A stretch of 64,000 bases of DNA from Hemileia vastatrix (Eukaryota; Basidiomycota; Pucciniomycetes; Pucciniales; Zaghouaniaceae): assembly GCA_030280995.1 (NCBI GenBank), contig JASXTE010000001.1, positions 3,098,001-3,162,000 of the forward strand, read 5' to 3'. The translations under genes and the position numbers were made by a program. Shown in pieces: positions 11,201 to 21,839 of the stretch (the stretch's first letter is position 1; each line of letters starts with the position of its first letter). A model generated the notes under the pieces. It was not told the origin of the DNA. It did no database searches and saw nothing but the letters and a program-made list of their open reading frames with translations.

Positions 11201-12743
11201 AATTAGGCTTCTAGTTAGCGAATATATGAAAGTCCAACCAGCTCGTCTATCTGTGTTTGAAATTACATCTATTCCATATAGTCAGTTTCATACATCTTGA
11301 AGGCTGATTTCTTTATTTTGGAAAATTATCTTTCCTGTTCTTTTTTTATCTTTTATTCGATCTATATAGTTTTTTAAATGTACCTGAAATATGATAAGCA
11401 TTTAAATCGGAGGGAGTGTGGTTACATGTATGGTGGGATTATTATGCCAATCAGATAAGCTATTTATATTATTTACATCTATGTGTAGTCGAGCTCCATT
11501 GGTGGTTAATTATATCAAGTATCTAATTTTGATTATTGTTACTTTCAGTATTTTTAATCTATTTATTATTGCCATGGCAATTCCAACGAGGTATAAACCC
11601 CATAGACTCCGCGAGGAAGTGATCTCTTGCTCAATGTTTTCTTACCCCCCACACTCTATTCCACATTGTCACGCAGCAGTTTGTGATTGATCAATATGGA
11701 TTGAGCATGCATGTACAAGTTGTCTTTTTCTCACATAATTTGAACACCCAGTTTTCATTGTTTGGTTATTGAGAGTATCACGTATTTTTGGTTAGAGGTT
11801 CTGGGAGAGCCTTTTTCATTTTTTCTGAGTCACTGATTATGTGCACGACTACAGCAGACGCACGTTTGCTTGCAATTTTTTTCATGTAAGAAAATTTCAA
11901 GAAACTTGGGTTAGCTGTGCCCAGATTTTTCGGATTTATTGTATAACTGAAATGCACAACTATCTAATTCCGAGAAGCTTGCGGCTTTCTAAAAATATTT
12001 CCATCTCCAGCCTCTTAACTGTATCAAACCTTGTGTATCAAGGCATGCTTCATCGGAGTTCCAATATTCTGGGAGTCATTGGGCAGTCACAAGTCGTGAC
12101 TGCAGTGCCGTGTCCGTAGGATGACCAGAGAAAACTTCCCACTTGTCACTACAGTGAATTATATACATGCGCGAACATATGATTAAGTCCTTAAAAATAC
12201 TAGGAAACAACAATGACGATGCCCAAGCAAAGATCAAGCAAGCCCAGCCTCGCACAATCCTAGCTTTTCAGTTTACCAATAAATAGGTGATGTTCCCAAG
12301 GAAACATCATCCCAGCGTTCGAGCTGTAACACACGCACAACCCACAACGCACCATGCTATTGGGAACACCATTTGCTTCTTGGATCATCAGTATGAACAC
12401 TGCCTATCCACTTCAGCTCTACTCATCAGCGGTGAATCAATTAGTTTCCAATTACTTCTCAATCTTTCACTTGTGTAATCCTCATTTAAATTGTATTTAT
12501 TTATCTGCTAATTAAAGTTCAAACGAAAATTTAAATGTGTTAATGTTTTTTGTCAAAGTGCTCAAAATACTCTGGGTCTTGTAGTTCTTGATTCATTGAC
12601 CATAACTTAAGTATCTCAACTTAAAACAGACACATTCACTACTGAGGTAATGAATAAATTTCAAAAAAATTTTCAAGAGGGTTTGTCAGAGACTTAGTTG
12701 ACTGGCAGGTATTTTCGAAACGGATGAAAAACCTTTCACATAA
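11201..12743. other. Intergenic region downstream of the hydrolase gene
   Basis: I see no gene with a recognisable product. A short inverted repeat, GATGTTCCCAAGGAAACATC, lies at about 12289-12308. AT-rich TE-like sequence begins at about 12640, just before Harbinger copy B. Confidence 0.4.
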
Positions 12744-13126
12744 TAGGGGGTATCAATGTTCAGGGATCCGCAATTAGGGATCAGGAATTTTTTTTCCCGG
12801 GATCAGACATTATTAATTGCGGAAGATTCTTATCCACTAGCCCCAGGGCTAGTGGATAAGAAATCCACGATAATGCATCATCCCGCCTCTTATACCCCAA
12901 TTTCCATTCCTAATTCCTGATCCCAAACTCATCTCATCCATGATGGATTTGCAAGAAAGTCACATGACTCATAATTGCTGATGCCATCCTTAAGTCTTTC
13001 CTCACTCTATGCTACTTAATTTTGGTGGCAAACACATAACATGTTTTTCTATCTACACACCCCACCTGCTCATTTGGTGGCAAATTCCCACTTCTCACTC
13101 ATCACTTAAACCTTCTACCAACAATA

Positions 13127-14370
13127 ATGAAGCACCTCTCTACTATGAAGAAGCTTCACACAGCTATGAATGCTATCACTTTAGTTTTAGCCATTGACTC
13201 TGATTCTGACTCTGGTTTGGAAGACACTTTAGCTTATATGTCTTATCTTTCCAAAAAGCATTACATCATTCCAAGGGGGCCAAATCTTAATCATGATCCC
13301 AGATATGATCTCTGCTCCATTCTCAACATTCCTCAACTAAACTTCACTCAACTATTTCAAACTTTCTCAACTCATCTCCAATCATTTTATCTTCCATAAT
13401 AGTTCCCATAACAAACAATGTGATCCTGCCTTTCAACTTGCTGTTGCACTATGTTGCTTTGGTTCAAATGGAAATGGTGTTTCTGTAAGACATCTAGATA
13501 GTCTCTTTACCATAGGATATGGTACTGTCATATTATACACCAAGTGCTGCATGATTGCTATCCTTTCTCTCAAGTCTCAAACACTTGCTTGACAAACTCC
13601 ACAACAACAACTTGAATCCTCTCAAGTAATGTAAGCTGAAGGTTTCCCTGGATGTGTAGTTTTTGTTGATGGCACAACTATACCTTTGAGTCAAAAGCTT
13701 GCTCATGATGGCAACCATTATTTTGATCACAAAAAAAGGTTTCTTCAAAATGTTCTCCAATTTCACATGTTTCATAAACTTACTTTTTATCTTCTTTGTA
13801 GATACTCTATTGCTGTTCAACTTGTCTGTGACATCAAAAAAAAGTTTATTGCTTTTCATAGTGGCTCCCCAGCTCATGTCATGACTCTTCCATCTTCCAA
13901 AGAATGATGATTTCTCAAAGTCCTGACTCATACTTTGATGAATCCCGGTACCTTCTTGCAGACTCAGCATATGCAAGTGGAAAGTACATTATACCTTCTT
14001 TCTGTGGTGCAAGCTTAGAAAATGACACCAAAACCAATTTTAATTATCACCTTGCCCAATCAAGAGTATGTATTGAACATGCTATTGGGATTTTAAAGGG
14101 AAGATTTTCTAGTCTCTGGGAACTCAGAATTCAATTTCAAAAAAAAAAATTGAAATAAAAACTGCAAATCATTGGATAATGACTTGCATTATACTCCACA
14201 ATATCCTAGCTGATTTAAAGGATGAGTGGAATGATCTTTATGAAGAAGAGGATCCTGAACCAGCACCGGCTCTCCCCTCCCTTGAATCACAAAATATTCA
14301 TTCAACTGGCATACGCTCTGTCATTATGCCAATCACCCTCCACCATTTTGACACACACCCCTTTTAATTT
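13127..14370 (+). pseudogene. PIF/Harbinger DDE transposase (DDE_Tnp_4 type), broken
   Basis: Catalytic motifs in order are GFPGCVVFVDGTTIPLSQK (first Asp, about 13645-13700), YLLADSAYASGKY (second Asp, about 13945-13985) and SRVCIEHAIGILKGRF (Glu, about 14060-14108), then MTCIILHNILADL. A 63-bp GT-AG intron at 13739-13801 joins HKKR to YSIAVQLVCD; its position splits an AGA codon. Breaks: stops near 13592 and 13637, a frameshift at about 13873-13877 (the frame resumes as CHDSSIFQRMMISQSPD), and a break at about 14150. In this family the enzyme cuts and pastes the element with help from a Myb-like partner, here the minus-strand gene at 18570-20000. The acidic tail EEEDPEP is common in rust and plant copies. 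Confidence 0.85.
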
Positions 14371-14655
14371 TTTGTTTTCATACTCTCCAAATGTCCACTG
14401 TGTATACTTTATTCACTTGGATTAGTATTTTTGTTTGCTGCATATTCATTTTTTTTGAATTTATGGTGAATATCCCTTTTTTGGATGACTCATTGGTTTT
14501 CTTTCACCAGCTCAACATGAAAATCACATATTATCTGAAATCACATATTTTTTCAGTGTTTATTTTTTTCATTCTTCACTCATATCCTTTTCCTCCTCTC
14601 CTAAAACATCCCTCAAATATTCTGGTTCCACTTTTTAAACTCATCTCACCAGGTA

Positions 14656-15433
14656 TGTCACCGGACGACCTACGCACAAGGTCGAGGATGTTCCTGTAAG
14701 TGAGATGAGGGATTTTAGAAACTTCTTCGAAGCACAGAGGAATGATTCGAGGAAATGATTCGAAGGTCACTCGAAGTAATAGCTATAGGTTCGAGGTTCA
14801 ATCAAGAAGAATTATAAACTAGTTCCAAGGTAATAATAATTCTTAAAATCTCACGAAGGGTTGGAAACTCAATAATCAAAGATTTAGGATTTAGAAATGA
14901 ATATTTGAGAAGGTAAAAGAAAGATACAATAACAATGATTTAACTTTTAAGGTTTTTACCACTATTAATGTAAATACGATATTATAATTTAATTCTAAGG
15001 AATATCGAACCAAATACCCAACTCCTTTTATATCCTTTGTTCCTCCTCGCATTGACCTCCCTTCCATCGCAGCATTCCCATTCCATTGACCATTACTAAC
15101 ATACACTTAGACCCTCTCCACTAAATATCCGTCCATGCTCAATTTACCCCTTTTAATTAATTAACAAAACTTTAATGAAAAAAAAACTACTACTATACTA
15201 TTTCGTTGATCCTAGCGCTGTGCGTCGCTTATTGAAAAGGACTAAGGTACCCTATTGGGAGATTGACTAATTTAGATTTAGAGTTTAGGCTAGCGCAGTT
15301 AAATAGTAAGTACACAAAGGAAAATCGCAGTTGCTATGGAGAATTGCTTTCTGCGCTTCAAGTATAGATTTAGGACTTGATATTATTGATTTATTGAGTT
15401 AATTTCGCTTTGAGTGTCACGTGGCGCGTGACA
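14656..15433. mobile_element. Solo LTR, 778 bp, with AGGTA target duplication
   Basis: It starts TGTCACCGGACGACC and ends GGCGCGTGACA, so the termini are TG...CA with a 6-bp inverted TGTCAC/GTGACA. AGGTA lies directly before (14651-14655) and directly after (15434-15438). Removing the LTR and one AGGTA restores CTCACCAGGTAATTC, which resembles CTCTCCAGGTAAGTC at about 22040 in a related element. No internal domain remains, so it arose by LTR-LTR recombination. The TGTCAC termini suggest a Ty3/gypsy-class family; no matching full-length copy is in the window. Confidence 0.9.
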
Positions 15434-15569
15434 AGGTAATTCTTTTTTTCATTTTTATTTGCTAATCATGATTTTTTTTTGCCTTATTTTTTTTTTTTTT
15501 TTGTTTTTGTTTTTGATTTTTTTTTGTAAGTGCTTCATTTATTTTTTTTCAAGGTTAAAATAATTTTTC

Positions 15570-16085
15570 TTGTTTTTTCTCTCCCTCTTTTCTCTCTTTT
15601 CCTCTTTTCCCCTCCTTTTCCCCCTTCTTGACAGCCTCAATCTCCCTTTCACCCCTTATTCTCTTCCTCACCTTTCCTCACCTTCCCCCCCTCCCCCCCT
15701 TTTATCCCCTTTAGGCATTCTTTTTTTTCCCTCTTTAGGCCCCTTATACCCCCCTTTAGGCTGCCTCACCCCTCACCCCCCCCTCATCCCCATATCCCCT
15801 CCACTGCTTACCCCCCCTCCCCCCCTCCCCCCTAATTCCTTCCCCCCTTGGTGGAGGGGAGAGGGGGATGAGAAGGAGGGAAAGGGGTGAGGCAGCCTAA
15901 AGGGGGGAAAAGGTTGTAAAGGGGGGGAAGAGGTGTCTGAAGGGGCAAAAGGTGCCTCAAGGTGGGAAAAGGGAGGAGGAACTGGTGAAAAAGGGGGGTA
16001 AGGGGATTTTGAGGAGATCAAGAACAGGGAGGGGGGGTTTGAGGATACCAAAAAGAGTGAAATGAGACAGACATGGAGGGGTAAT
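15570..16085. repeat. Pyrimidine-then-purine asymmetric block with inverted segments
   Basis: The plus strand is nearly pure C/T from about 15570 to 15840 and switches to purine-rich (GGGGAGAGGGGG) from about 15848 to 16080. CCCTTTAGGCTGCCTCACCCC at about 15753 is inverted at 15886-15905 as GGGGTGAGGCAGCCTAAAGGG. A related C-rich block lies at 22130-22320. Such a block can form G-quadruplex, triplex or hairpin structures. Open frames here are low-complexity Pro/Ser/Leu and are not taken as genes. Confidence 0.65.
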
Positions 16086-16289
16086 ATGGGAGTTTGTATA
16101 AGAAAAAATTTGTTATTTTTATTAACATTATTTTGTTTTTTTTTTGTTTTTTTTTTACAGAATATTATAAATAAATTTTTTTTATGGTTCAAGCTGAATC
16201 AAAAATAAATTTGATGTGTTTATAATTTTTATTTTAATTTTTGGGAAAAATTTTTTTGATACAAAATTTTTTTTTTGGTTTAATTTTTT

Positions 16290-16560
16290 GTTTATAATTT
16301 TTTTTATCATTTTTTTCAAGGACTTTTAAAACCTTTTGGCACTTTTCTGGATATTTTTGAGGAGGTTTTAGGAGACTTTCAGGATACTTTTTTTTGAAAC
16401 CTTTGAAACACTTTTAGGAGACTCTTGGAACACTTTTTTAGAAACTCTTGGAACACTTTTTTGGCACTTTTTGAACTCTTGTTTGGAAACTTTTGGGGCT
16501 CTTTCATTGAATATTTGGGGCTCCTTTTTGGCAATTTTTGAGACTATTTCTTTCAGGTAG
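16290..16560 (+). repeat. Degenerate short tandem repeats
   Basis: Units built on GGAACACTTTTTT and GAAACTCTT, with spacing of roughly 25 bp, recur through this stretch; GACTCTTGGAACACTTTTTTAG is followed by AACTCTTGGAACACTTTTTTGG. It lies just upstream of the TET/JBP pseudogene. Confidence 0.5.
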
Positions 16561-16682
16561 TTTGAGGAGAGCTTTTTAGGTAAGTTTCATCCAATTTTGT
16601 TTAATTTTTTCTTTTAGATTGATACTTTTCTTTTTTTCACAAAAAAATAACTGAGAATCTAGAATAATCTAAAAATAAAGAA

Positions 16683-17835
16683 ATGTCTTCCTCAAACTCA
16701 TCCCTTTATTTACTTACCTCTATATCTTCATCTTCTCTTTCTTCACTTTCTTCAATACCATCTCTTTCAAAACCTGGTCACAGTAGAAATTACATAAGAG
16801 AAAAACAATTTTGTTCCAAATTTATTGGAAGTTCAACTGGCTTCAGTTACTTCAAAACTAGATTCTTTCAAAAAAAAACTTATCCAAAAAAACTACCTGA
16901 AAATATAATTTTTTTTCCTGAGCCTATAATCAATAAAAAATTAAAGTCAAGTAAAAATGATGAAGATAAGACTGGAAATAAAAAAAAATTGATGTTGTTT
17001 TTAATTCTTTCAAACCTCAATTTATTTTTGAGATTCACTCATTTGAAGAAAATACAAATGAAACATTTCAAAAATTATCAGATCTTATATTGAATTTTTA
17101 TCAAATGGCCTTAGCTCCTCAACCTTTATCAAACAAAAATATTCTTGGAGGTTTCATGTATGGTATTGATTGGAGACCAGGATATGACAAAGGTTTTTCA
17201 CTTGGTAAGATTATTTATAGATGAATGAATAAAAAAAATTTATTATTCTTTCTACAGGTATTTATTCTTTAGTCCGAGATCTTACTGCCCAAGAAATGAA
17301 AGAAGATTTAAAAAAATGGGACTCCTTGTCAACATTCAACCATTTTTTAGCTCATCAATTAAAAAATCTATGTCAATATGCTTTTTAATCTAATCATCAA
17401 TTGGCAAAATGGTTTAGAGTCCCTAATTGGACAGATGAAGAATGGCTAAAACTTGTTGATGATGATGTTTTTGCTTCTAATGTCACAGTAACCTTTGGTG
17501 GTTTTTATAACAACTTTCACATGGATAAAAGCAATCTAAACTCACTCACATTTGGAATATTCTCATACATTAATCCAAAAACTGGTCTTCCTATTCCCTC
17601 ACCCTCCTCATCTAAAAAAGGCCATGGTCTATACTTTCCAAACCATTGATGCATTATTGACTTTGGAACAGGAAATGGAATAATTGTAGCAATTTGGTAT
17701 TCAAATCTTCACAATCACCAGACAACTAAAGCACCACCTGGCTTAGAATCCTGTGAAAAATTCACATATTTCAGATTTTCATTTCAAATCAATTAGAAGC
17801 TGGTCAATAGGATTAATAAGGTAAGAGAAAAAGGT
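16683..17835 (+). pseudogene. TET/JBP-like 2OG-Fe(II) dioxygenase, broken (inside Harbinger copy B)
   Basis: A Ser-rich start (MSSSNSSLYLL) leads into ILGGFMYGIDWRPGYDKGFSLG, then a 53-bp intron (17205-17257), then IYSLVRDLTAQEMKEDLKKW. The core is VTVTFGGFYNNFHMDKSN, with the iron-binding HxD as HMD, then LTFGIFSYINPKTG, GHGLYFPN, DFGTGNGIIVAIWYS and HNHQTT. It ends FQIN-KLVNRINK. This order matches the TET/JBP-like oxygenases widely expanded in basidiomycetes, which oxidise 5-methylcytosine or thymine in DNA. Breaks: a frameshift at a poly-A run near 16985, stops at about 17386 (TAA) and 17647 (TGA), and TAG near 17795. It is the second such gene in the window; the other is at 46446-47640. 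Confidence 0.7.
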
Positions 17836-18189
17836 GAGGAAAACAAAAAACATTAGGTAGAAAGAAAAAGTATGGGTTGTAATATAGGTTTTCAAATTTT
17901 ATTTTTATTTCACAAATTAACATTTTAAAAGTCATATATGATAATCTACTTACATAAATTAATGAGCCATTGGCTGTGTGTTGTATAATGGTAATCATGA
18001 GGAAATATGTTTTTCTCATGAGGTTCATGTATAAATTTGTGTTTGATTTCATTGACTTTGGTCAAAGACAATTTCCACTCAGATTTTTACTTGAATTGTC
18101 ATTAATTTAGGTTTGTTATTAATCTCATAAAACTTTTTTTCATGTTAATTTATGAAATGAACATTAATTTTGGAGATCTATACCCCTAC

Positions 18190-18400
18190 TTCAATAAAAC
18201 ACAAGGGAGGGAATTGCCATTTTTTTTTGTCATAAATTATTTTCTGACTTAGAAAAAAAATGGTGATCCCCACCCTCTGTTATGGTAAATAGCAGGGGAT
18301 GGTATTGCTATTTTTCTTGTCATAAATTATTTTCTGACTTAAAAAAAATGGTGATCCCCACCCCCTGTTATGGTAAATAGCAGGGGAGGGTATTTCCAAA
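18190..18400 (+). repeat. Tandem repeat, 90-bp period, about 2.2 copies
   Basis: CATAAATTATTTTCTGACTT at 18231 recurs at 18321. Each unit contains GGTGATCCCCACCC(T/C)CTG and TATGGTAAATAGCAGGGGA. It lies in the tail region of Harbinger ORF2, and related blocks sit at 1320-1480. Confidence 0.75.
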
Positions 18401-18569
18401 AATTTTTTTTTGACATAAATCATTTTTAATTCATTGGCTTGTAACTGAGTTTTGGAATTTTAATGTTTCAATAAAATTTTTCACATCTCAGTGAAGAGTG
18501 TGTTCCATGAATTGATTATTAGCTTTAATGCATTCTATCAAGAAAACTTTCCAAATGTAATAAAAAAAA

Positions 18570-20000
18570 CTAGTTATCAAAAATTTTCATTAAGTGTTCA
18601 ATTTTCTCAATAGATTTATTAGCTTTAACACATTCTCTCAAAAAATCTTCCTTTTTTGAACCATCTTCAAGTTGATACTTGAGTTTCATTTTATTCAATA
18701 GGAAATTGCACTCAAGAGCCTTCTCTTCTTTCATTATCTCGAATTTCCTCTCCTCCAAGTCATGTGCCCTCTCATCCCTCTTTAAAGAAAGCTCAAATTT
18801 CTTCTGCTCCAAGTCTTGAACACTCCCATCCCTCTGTAAAGAAAGCACAAATTTCTTCTCCTCCAAGTCATGTGCCCTCTCATCCCTCTTTAAAGAAAGC
18901 TCAAATTTCTTTTCCTCCAAGTTTCGTGCCCTATCATCCTTTTGTAAAGAGAGCTTGTATTTTTTCTTTTGAAAGTTGAGAGTATCTCTTTCAACTTCAA
19001 GTTTACCTAGAGTGAAAAGGAATATTAAAAAAAGAAAAGAAAATCTCACTTAATTTTTAAGAGGTATGCTATCACTTACCAGATTCATGTTTCTCCAGAA
19101 AATCATCAATGGAAGAAAAAGGGGTTTGGGAAAAACTATCTCTGTTTTGCTATATATGACTATTGAAATTCAAAGTAGTTGATGGTCTTTGCTTTTTTTT
19201 GGAGGTAAAATTTTCCTCTTCATCATTGATGCTAGCTTCAGACTCACTTGCTTGAGGATCCTGGGTTTGTTCATTAGACTTTTTAGAAATAAAAAAATAA
19301 AACAACTAGACAAGAAATATAAACTTACTGGAGTGGGATCACATTGGTTTATATCACCATAAGGATCTATTCAAAAGCTAGATAGATTTGTTGAATTCAG
19401 AACAGGGGAGGCTTGAGTGGAGGAAGAGTATGGGAAAAAATTTCTTTTGACATAATGTTCAGAGATAGAATCTTCACCATCCAATATGTTGGAAGGATTA
19501 AAATCAGATTGCTCTCCAAAAATAGCATCCATCTCTTTAAAGTAAGGACATAAAGAATCAAGTTTATCATCTATGGATTTTATGCCCTTACTGATATCAA
19601 TGTTGGTAATACCAAAAACAGTAGAAAATGAAAGAGTCTTTGCCTTCTTGTATTTGGCTCAATAATTCTTGAAGCGTTCAGACATCTGTTTAAGTAAAAG
19701 ATCTATCCTTCCTTTTGTATTATTTTGTAATTAATTTGCCATTAGAAGATAGCCATTGACTGTTGATGCAGGGGGCTGTCCTACTTTAGTTGCATTCTCA
19801 GTACCAAATCAAGAATCATAAATAATTTTTATTTTTAGCCTGTTGAAAAGTATGAGATGATCATCTTTTTTTAGTTGAACAGTCTTTGACTTCTCAGCTG
19901 AGCAGGGGAAAGAGGGAGTAATGAGATTTGATGAAGAACTGGGGGAAGCCTGCCTTTGAGAAGATCTATGATGACAAGGCATGTTGAGATATTTAAAGAT
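18570..20000 (-). pseudogene. PIF/Harbinger ORF2, Myb/NAM-associated accessory protein (copy B)
   Basis: Reading down the minus strand from ATG at about 19983: MPCHHRSSQRQASPSSSSN, then GQPPASTVNGYLLMAN, RIDLLLKQMSERFKNY, KYKKAKTLSFSTVFGITNIDISKGI and KLDSLCPYFKEMDAIFG. An intron-containing acidic linker follows, then a long coiled-coil tail (18570-19049). In the tail a 20-residue unit, DLEEKKFELSLKRDERAH, repeats about four to five times before KLKYQLEDGSKKEDFLRECV. This resembles the no-apical-meristem-associated C-terminal region of Myb/SANT-type Harbinger partners, which bind element ends and help the transposase into the nucleus. In-frame stops occur after YDS, MAN and KNY, so the upstream part is decayed; the coiled-coil exon is open. 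Confidence 0.65.
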
Positions 20001-20710
20001 GAAAAGGAGAAGAAACACAGATGATATGGGGAGTGATTTTGAATGGATAGAATGAATAGACAGGATAAGAGTGTGCAGCAAGGTAGGGAGGCTGGCACAT
20101 CCAGATAGCTGTCCAAGATGTGGTGATGAAAAATTGAGGATAAAAATGTCAGATAGAGGTGAAAATTGACATGTAAAAGGTCTAATAACCCAATTATTAG
20201 CAAAAATTAATGCATAAAGTAATTGGGGTATAATGATTTTTATCCGCAATTAATTTAATTGTGGATCGGTCAACATTAATACCCCCTATTGACTCTCCAG
20301 AAGACAAGTGGCATTCTGAATAGCATAGTGCATTCTAACTGGTGTTCTGGATCAGATAAGAATTTAAGCTGAATATCATGGGGGAGAGTTGAAATACCTA
20401 CTTAGGAGAGACATTCTTAGGACTGGTAGCTATTGTTTGGCAGTGTCATGTGGTAAAACCTGTTATTATCTGTGTCTTTTTAGTGTGCTGTTATGCCTAG
20501 AAAATTTTTATATAAGCACAAATATTACTTTTATTTTATATATAATTTAGAAATCTCATCCACCAAGGAGCATGAGAGGTCTGGAAATGTAGTATTTACA
20601 TCTTACAAAGATCATCATATAGAAAGTAAAACATAAAGCAGTAAGATAGGGGATGTTTAAGAGGGGTTATGGGAAGGAGTAGATAATTGAATAAACATGA
20701 AAAATAATAC

Positions 20711-20779
20711 CTGGTATGGGGGTCAAACCCATGGCCACTTAATACATGCTGGAAGCTCTACAACTGAGCTAGCCAGGCT
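20711..20779 (-). other. tRNA-like sequence (tRNA pseudogene or SINE head)
   Basis: On the minus strand GCCTGGCTAGCTCAGTTGTAGAGC gives an acceptor 5' strand and a good A box, and GGGTTTGACCCCC gives a B box close to GGTTCGANTCC. CCAGG near the end pairs with CCTGG at the start. The anticodon arm is irregular: no clean 5-bp stem with T33, so I cannot assign an amino acid. The most likely reading is a decayed tRNA or the head of a tRNA-derived SINE extending to lower coordinates. Confidence 0.5.
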
Positions 20780-20959
20780 TGTGACAGGTTTTTAGGGGGA
20801 TAGTTGGATAAAATTATCTTTCCTTCTGCTCTGCTAGGTGATGTCATATGAAATGAAATAAATCACCACAGTCGCACTACAATAAAGTTCATTTTGTCTT
20901 CAGGTGGAACAATGGCACAACAATTACGCAACAGTTATGCAAAAATTATTTTTAGTACT

Positions 20960-21140
20960 TATGAGCATCTCCACTCATTTCAGTAAACCCCATTGGTATG
21001 CATATTTTGACCCTGGCAACATCACTTGTTCCATCAAGACCCATTGGTAAGCCCACATTTTGGCAATTTGTCAATATGTGTCAGCAATATTACTGGACAC
21101 TACCCCTTGTGAGTCATTAACTCAACCTCTCACCAGACAA
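20960..21140 (+). repeat. Uninterrupted copy of the repeat hit by the giant element (empty site)
   Basis: CATCTCCACTCATTTCAGTAAACC to CTTGTTCC matches 29000-29060, and AAGACCCATTGG to CTCTCACC matches 55929-56033. Only ATC lies between the two halves here, where the disrupted copy has ATT on both sides of the insertion. This is effectively a paralogous pre-insertion site. Confidence 0.9.
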
Positions 21141-21241
21141 AAAATTTTACATTTAAACTTTTACCATGCAATATGGGGGGGGTGGACTTGCTAGCAAGTC
21201 CGCAACTATGAACCTAAATTCATATCTAATTGAGCACACAT

Positions 21242-21443
21242 TAGGTGGTATAAAAGCTACAAATCTTACATTTCAAAATACCTCTTTTTTCCACCAAATC
21301 AACCAAAATTATGTTTTAAAATATGCCATATTGTGCCTCAAAAACAATTTTTTACAGAGAGTCAATGTCAATTTTGTAGCTTTCTTTTTGTGTTGTATAA
21401 CAACTTTTAAATAATTACAAATTTATAACTTTGATACCCCCTA
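21242..21443. mobile_element. 202-bp MITE, copy 1
   Basis: The ends are TAGGTGGTATAAAAGCTAC and (reverse complement of the right end) TAGGGGGTATCAAAGTTA. It aligns end to end with copy 2 at 21637-21838, also exactly 202 bp, through shared blocks such as TTTTTCCACCAAATCAA and AAAATATGCCATATTGTGCC. The TAGGGGGTATCAA terminus is shared with Harbinger copy B, which suggests cross-mobilisation by that transposase class. Confidence 0.8.
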
Positions 21444-21636
21444 TTGAGATATTGATGAAGCAATAAGAAATAAAGTGTGAAAATACATTGAAACTTTGAT
21501 GAAGCTAGCTTGATTATTTATTGAATTACATGTGAACATTTTTTGAAGCAATATTGAAGCATTAAAAACACAATTTTGTAATGGTATGTTGAAATCAGCC
21601 CTCCCCACAGCTATGCCAGTCTGGAAAGCTACAAAA

Positions 21637-21838
21637 TAGGGGGTATCAAAGCTAGAAATCTTCCATTAAATAATACCTAGTTTTTCCACCAAATCAAACA
21701 TGATTATTTTTTAAAATATGCCATATTGTGCCACCAAAATACCTTTTTACTGAGAATTAAATCCCAGTTTTTGGCTTTCTTCTTGTGTTGTGAAATACCT
21801 TTTAAATAATTACCAATTTATAACTTTGATACCCCCTA
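21637..21838. mobile_element. 202-bp MITE, copy 2
   Basis: The ends are TAGGGGGTATCAAAGCTAG and the reverse complement TAGGGGGTATCAAAGTTAT. The length equals that of copy 1. Another TAGGGGGTTTTGG end begins at 21840, almost abutting it, so different elements sharing this terminus are packed here. The target duplication is not resolved. Confidence 0.82.
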
Positions 21839-21839
21839 A

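Larger units (their letters stand above)
12744..20288. mobile_element. PIF/Harbinger-type DNA transposon (copy B) with nested insertions
   Basis: The left end TAGGGGGTATCAATGTTCAG (12744) and the right end in reverse complement TAGGGGGTATTAATGTTGAC (20288) are TIRs. Similarity extends about 35 bp and includes GATCC(G/A)CAATTA. A DDE transposase relic lies on the plus strand at the left and the Myb/NAM-like ORF2 on the minus strand at the right, so the genes converge as in copies A and C. Between them sit a solo LTR (14656-15433), a C-rich/G-rich block and a broken TET/JBP gene. I cannot see a clean TWA target duplication. Both genes carry stops, so it is dead. Confidence 0.7.

Noticed and set aside
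15570..16192. Pro/Ser-rich proteins on both strands
   Set aside because: They are translations of the C-rich and G-rich low-complexity block, with no start context, splice evidence or domain.
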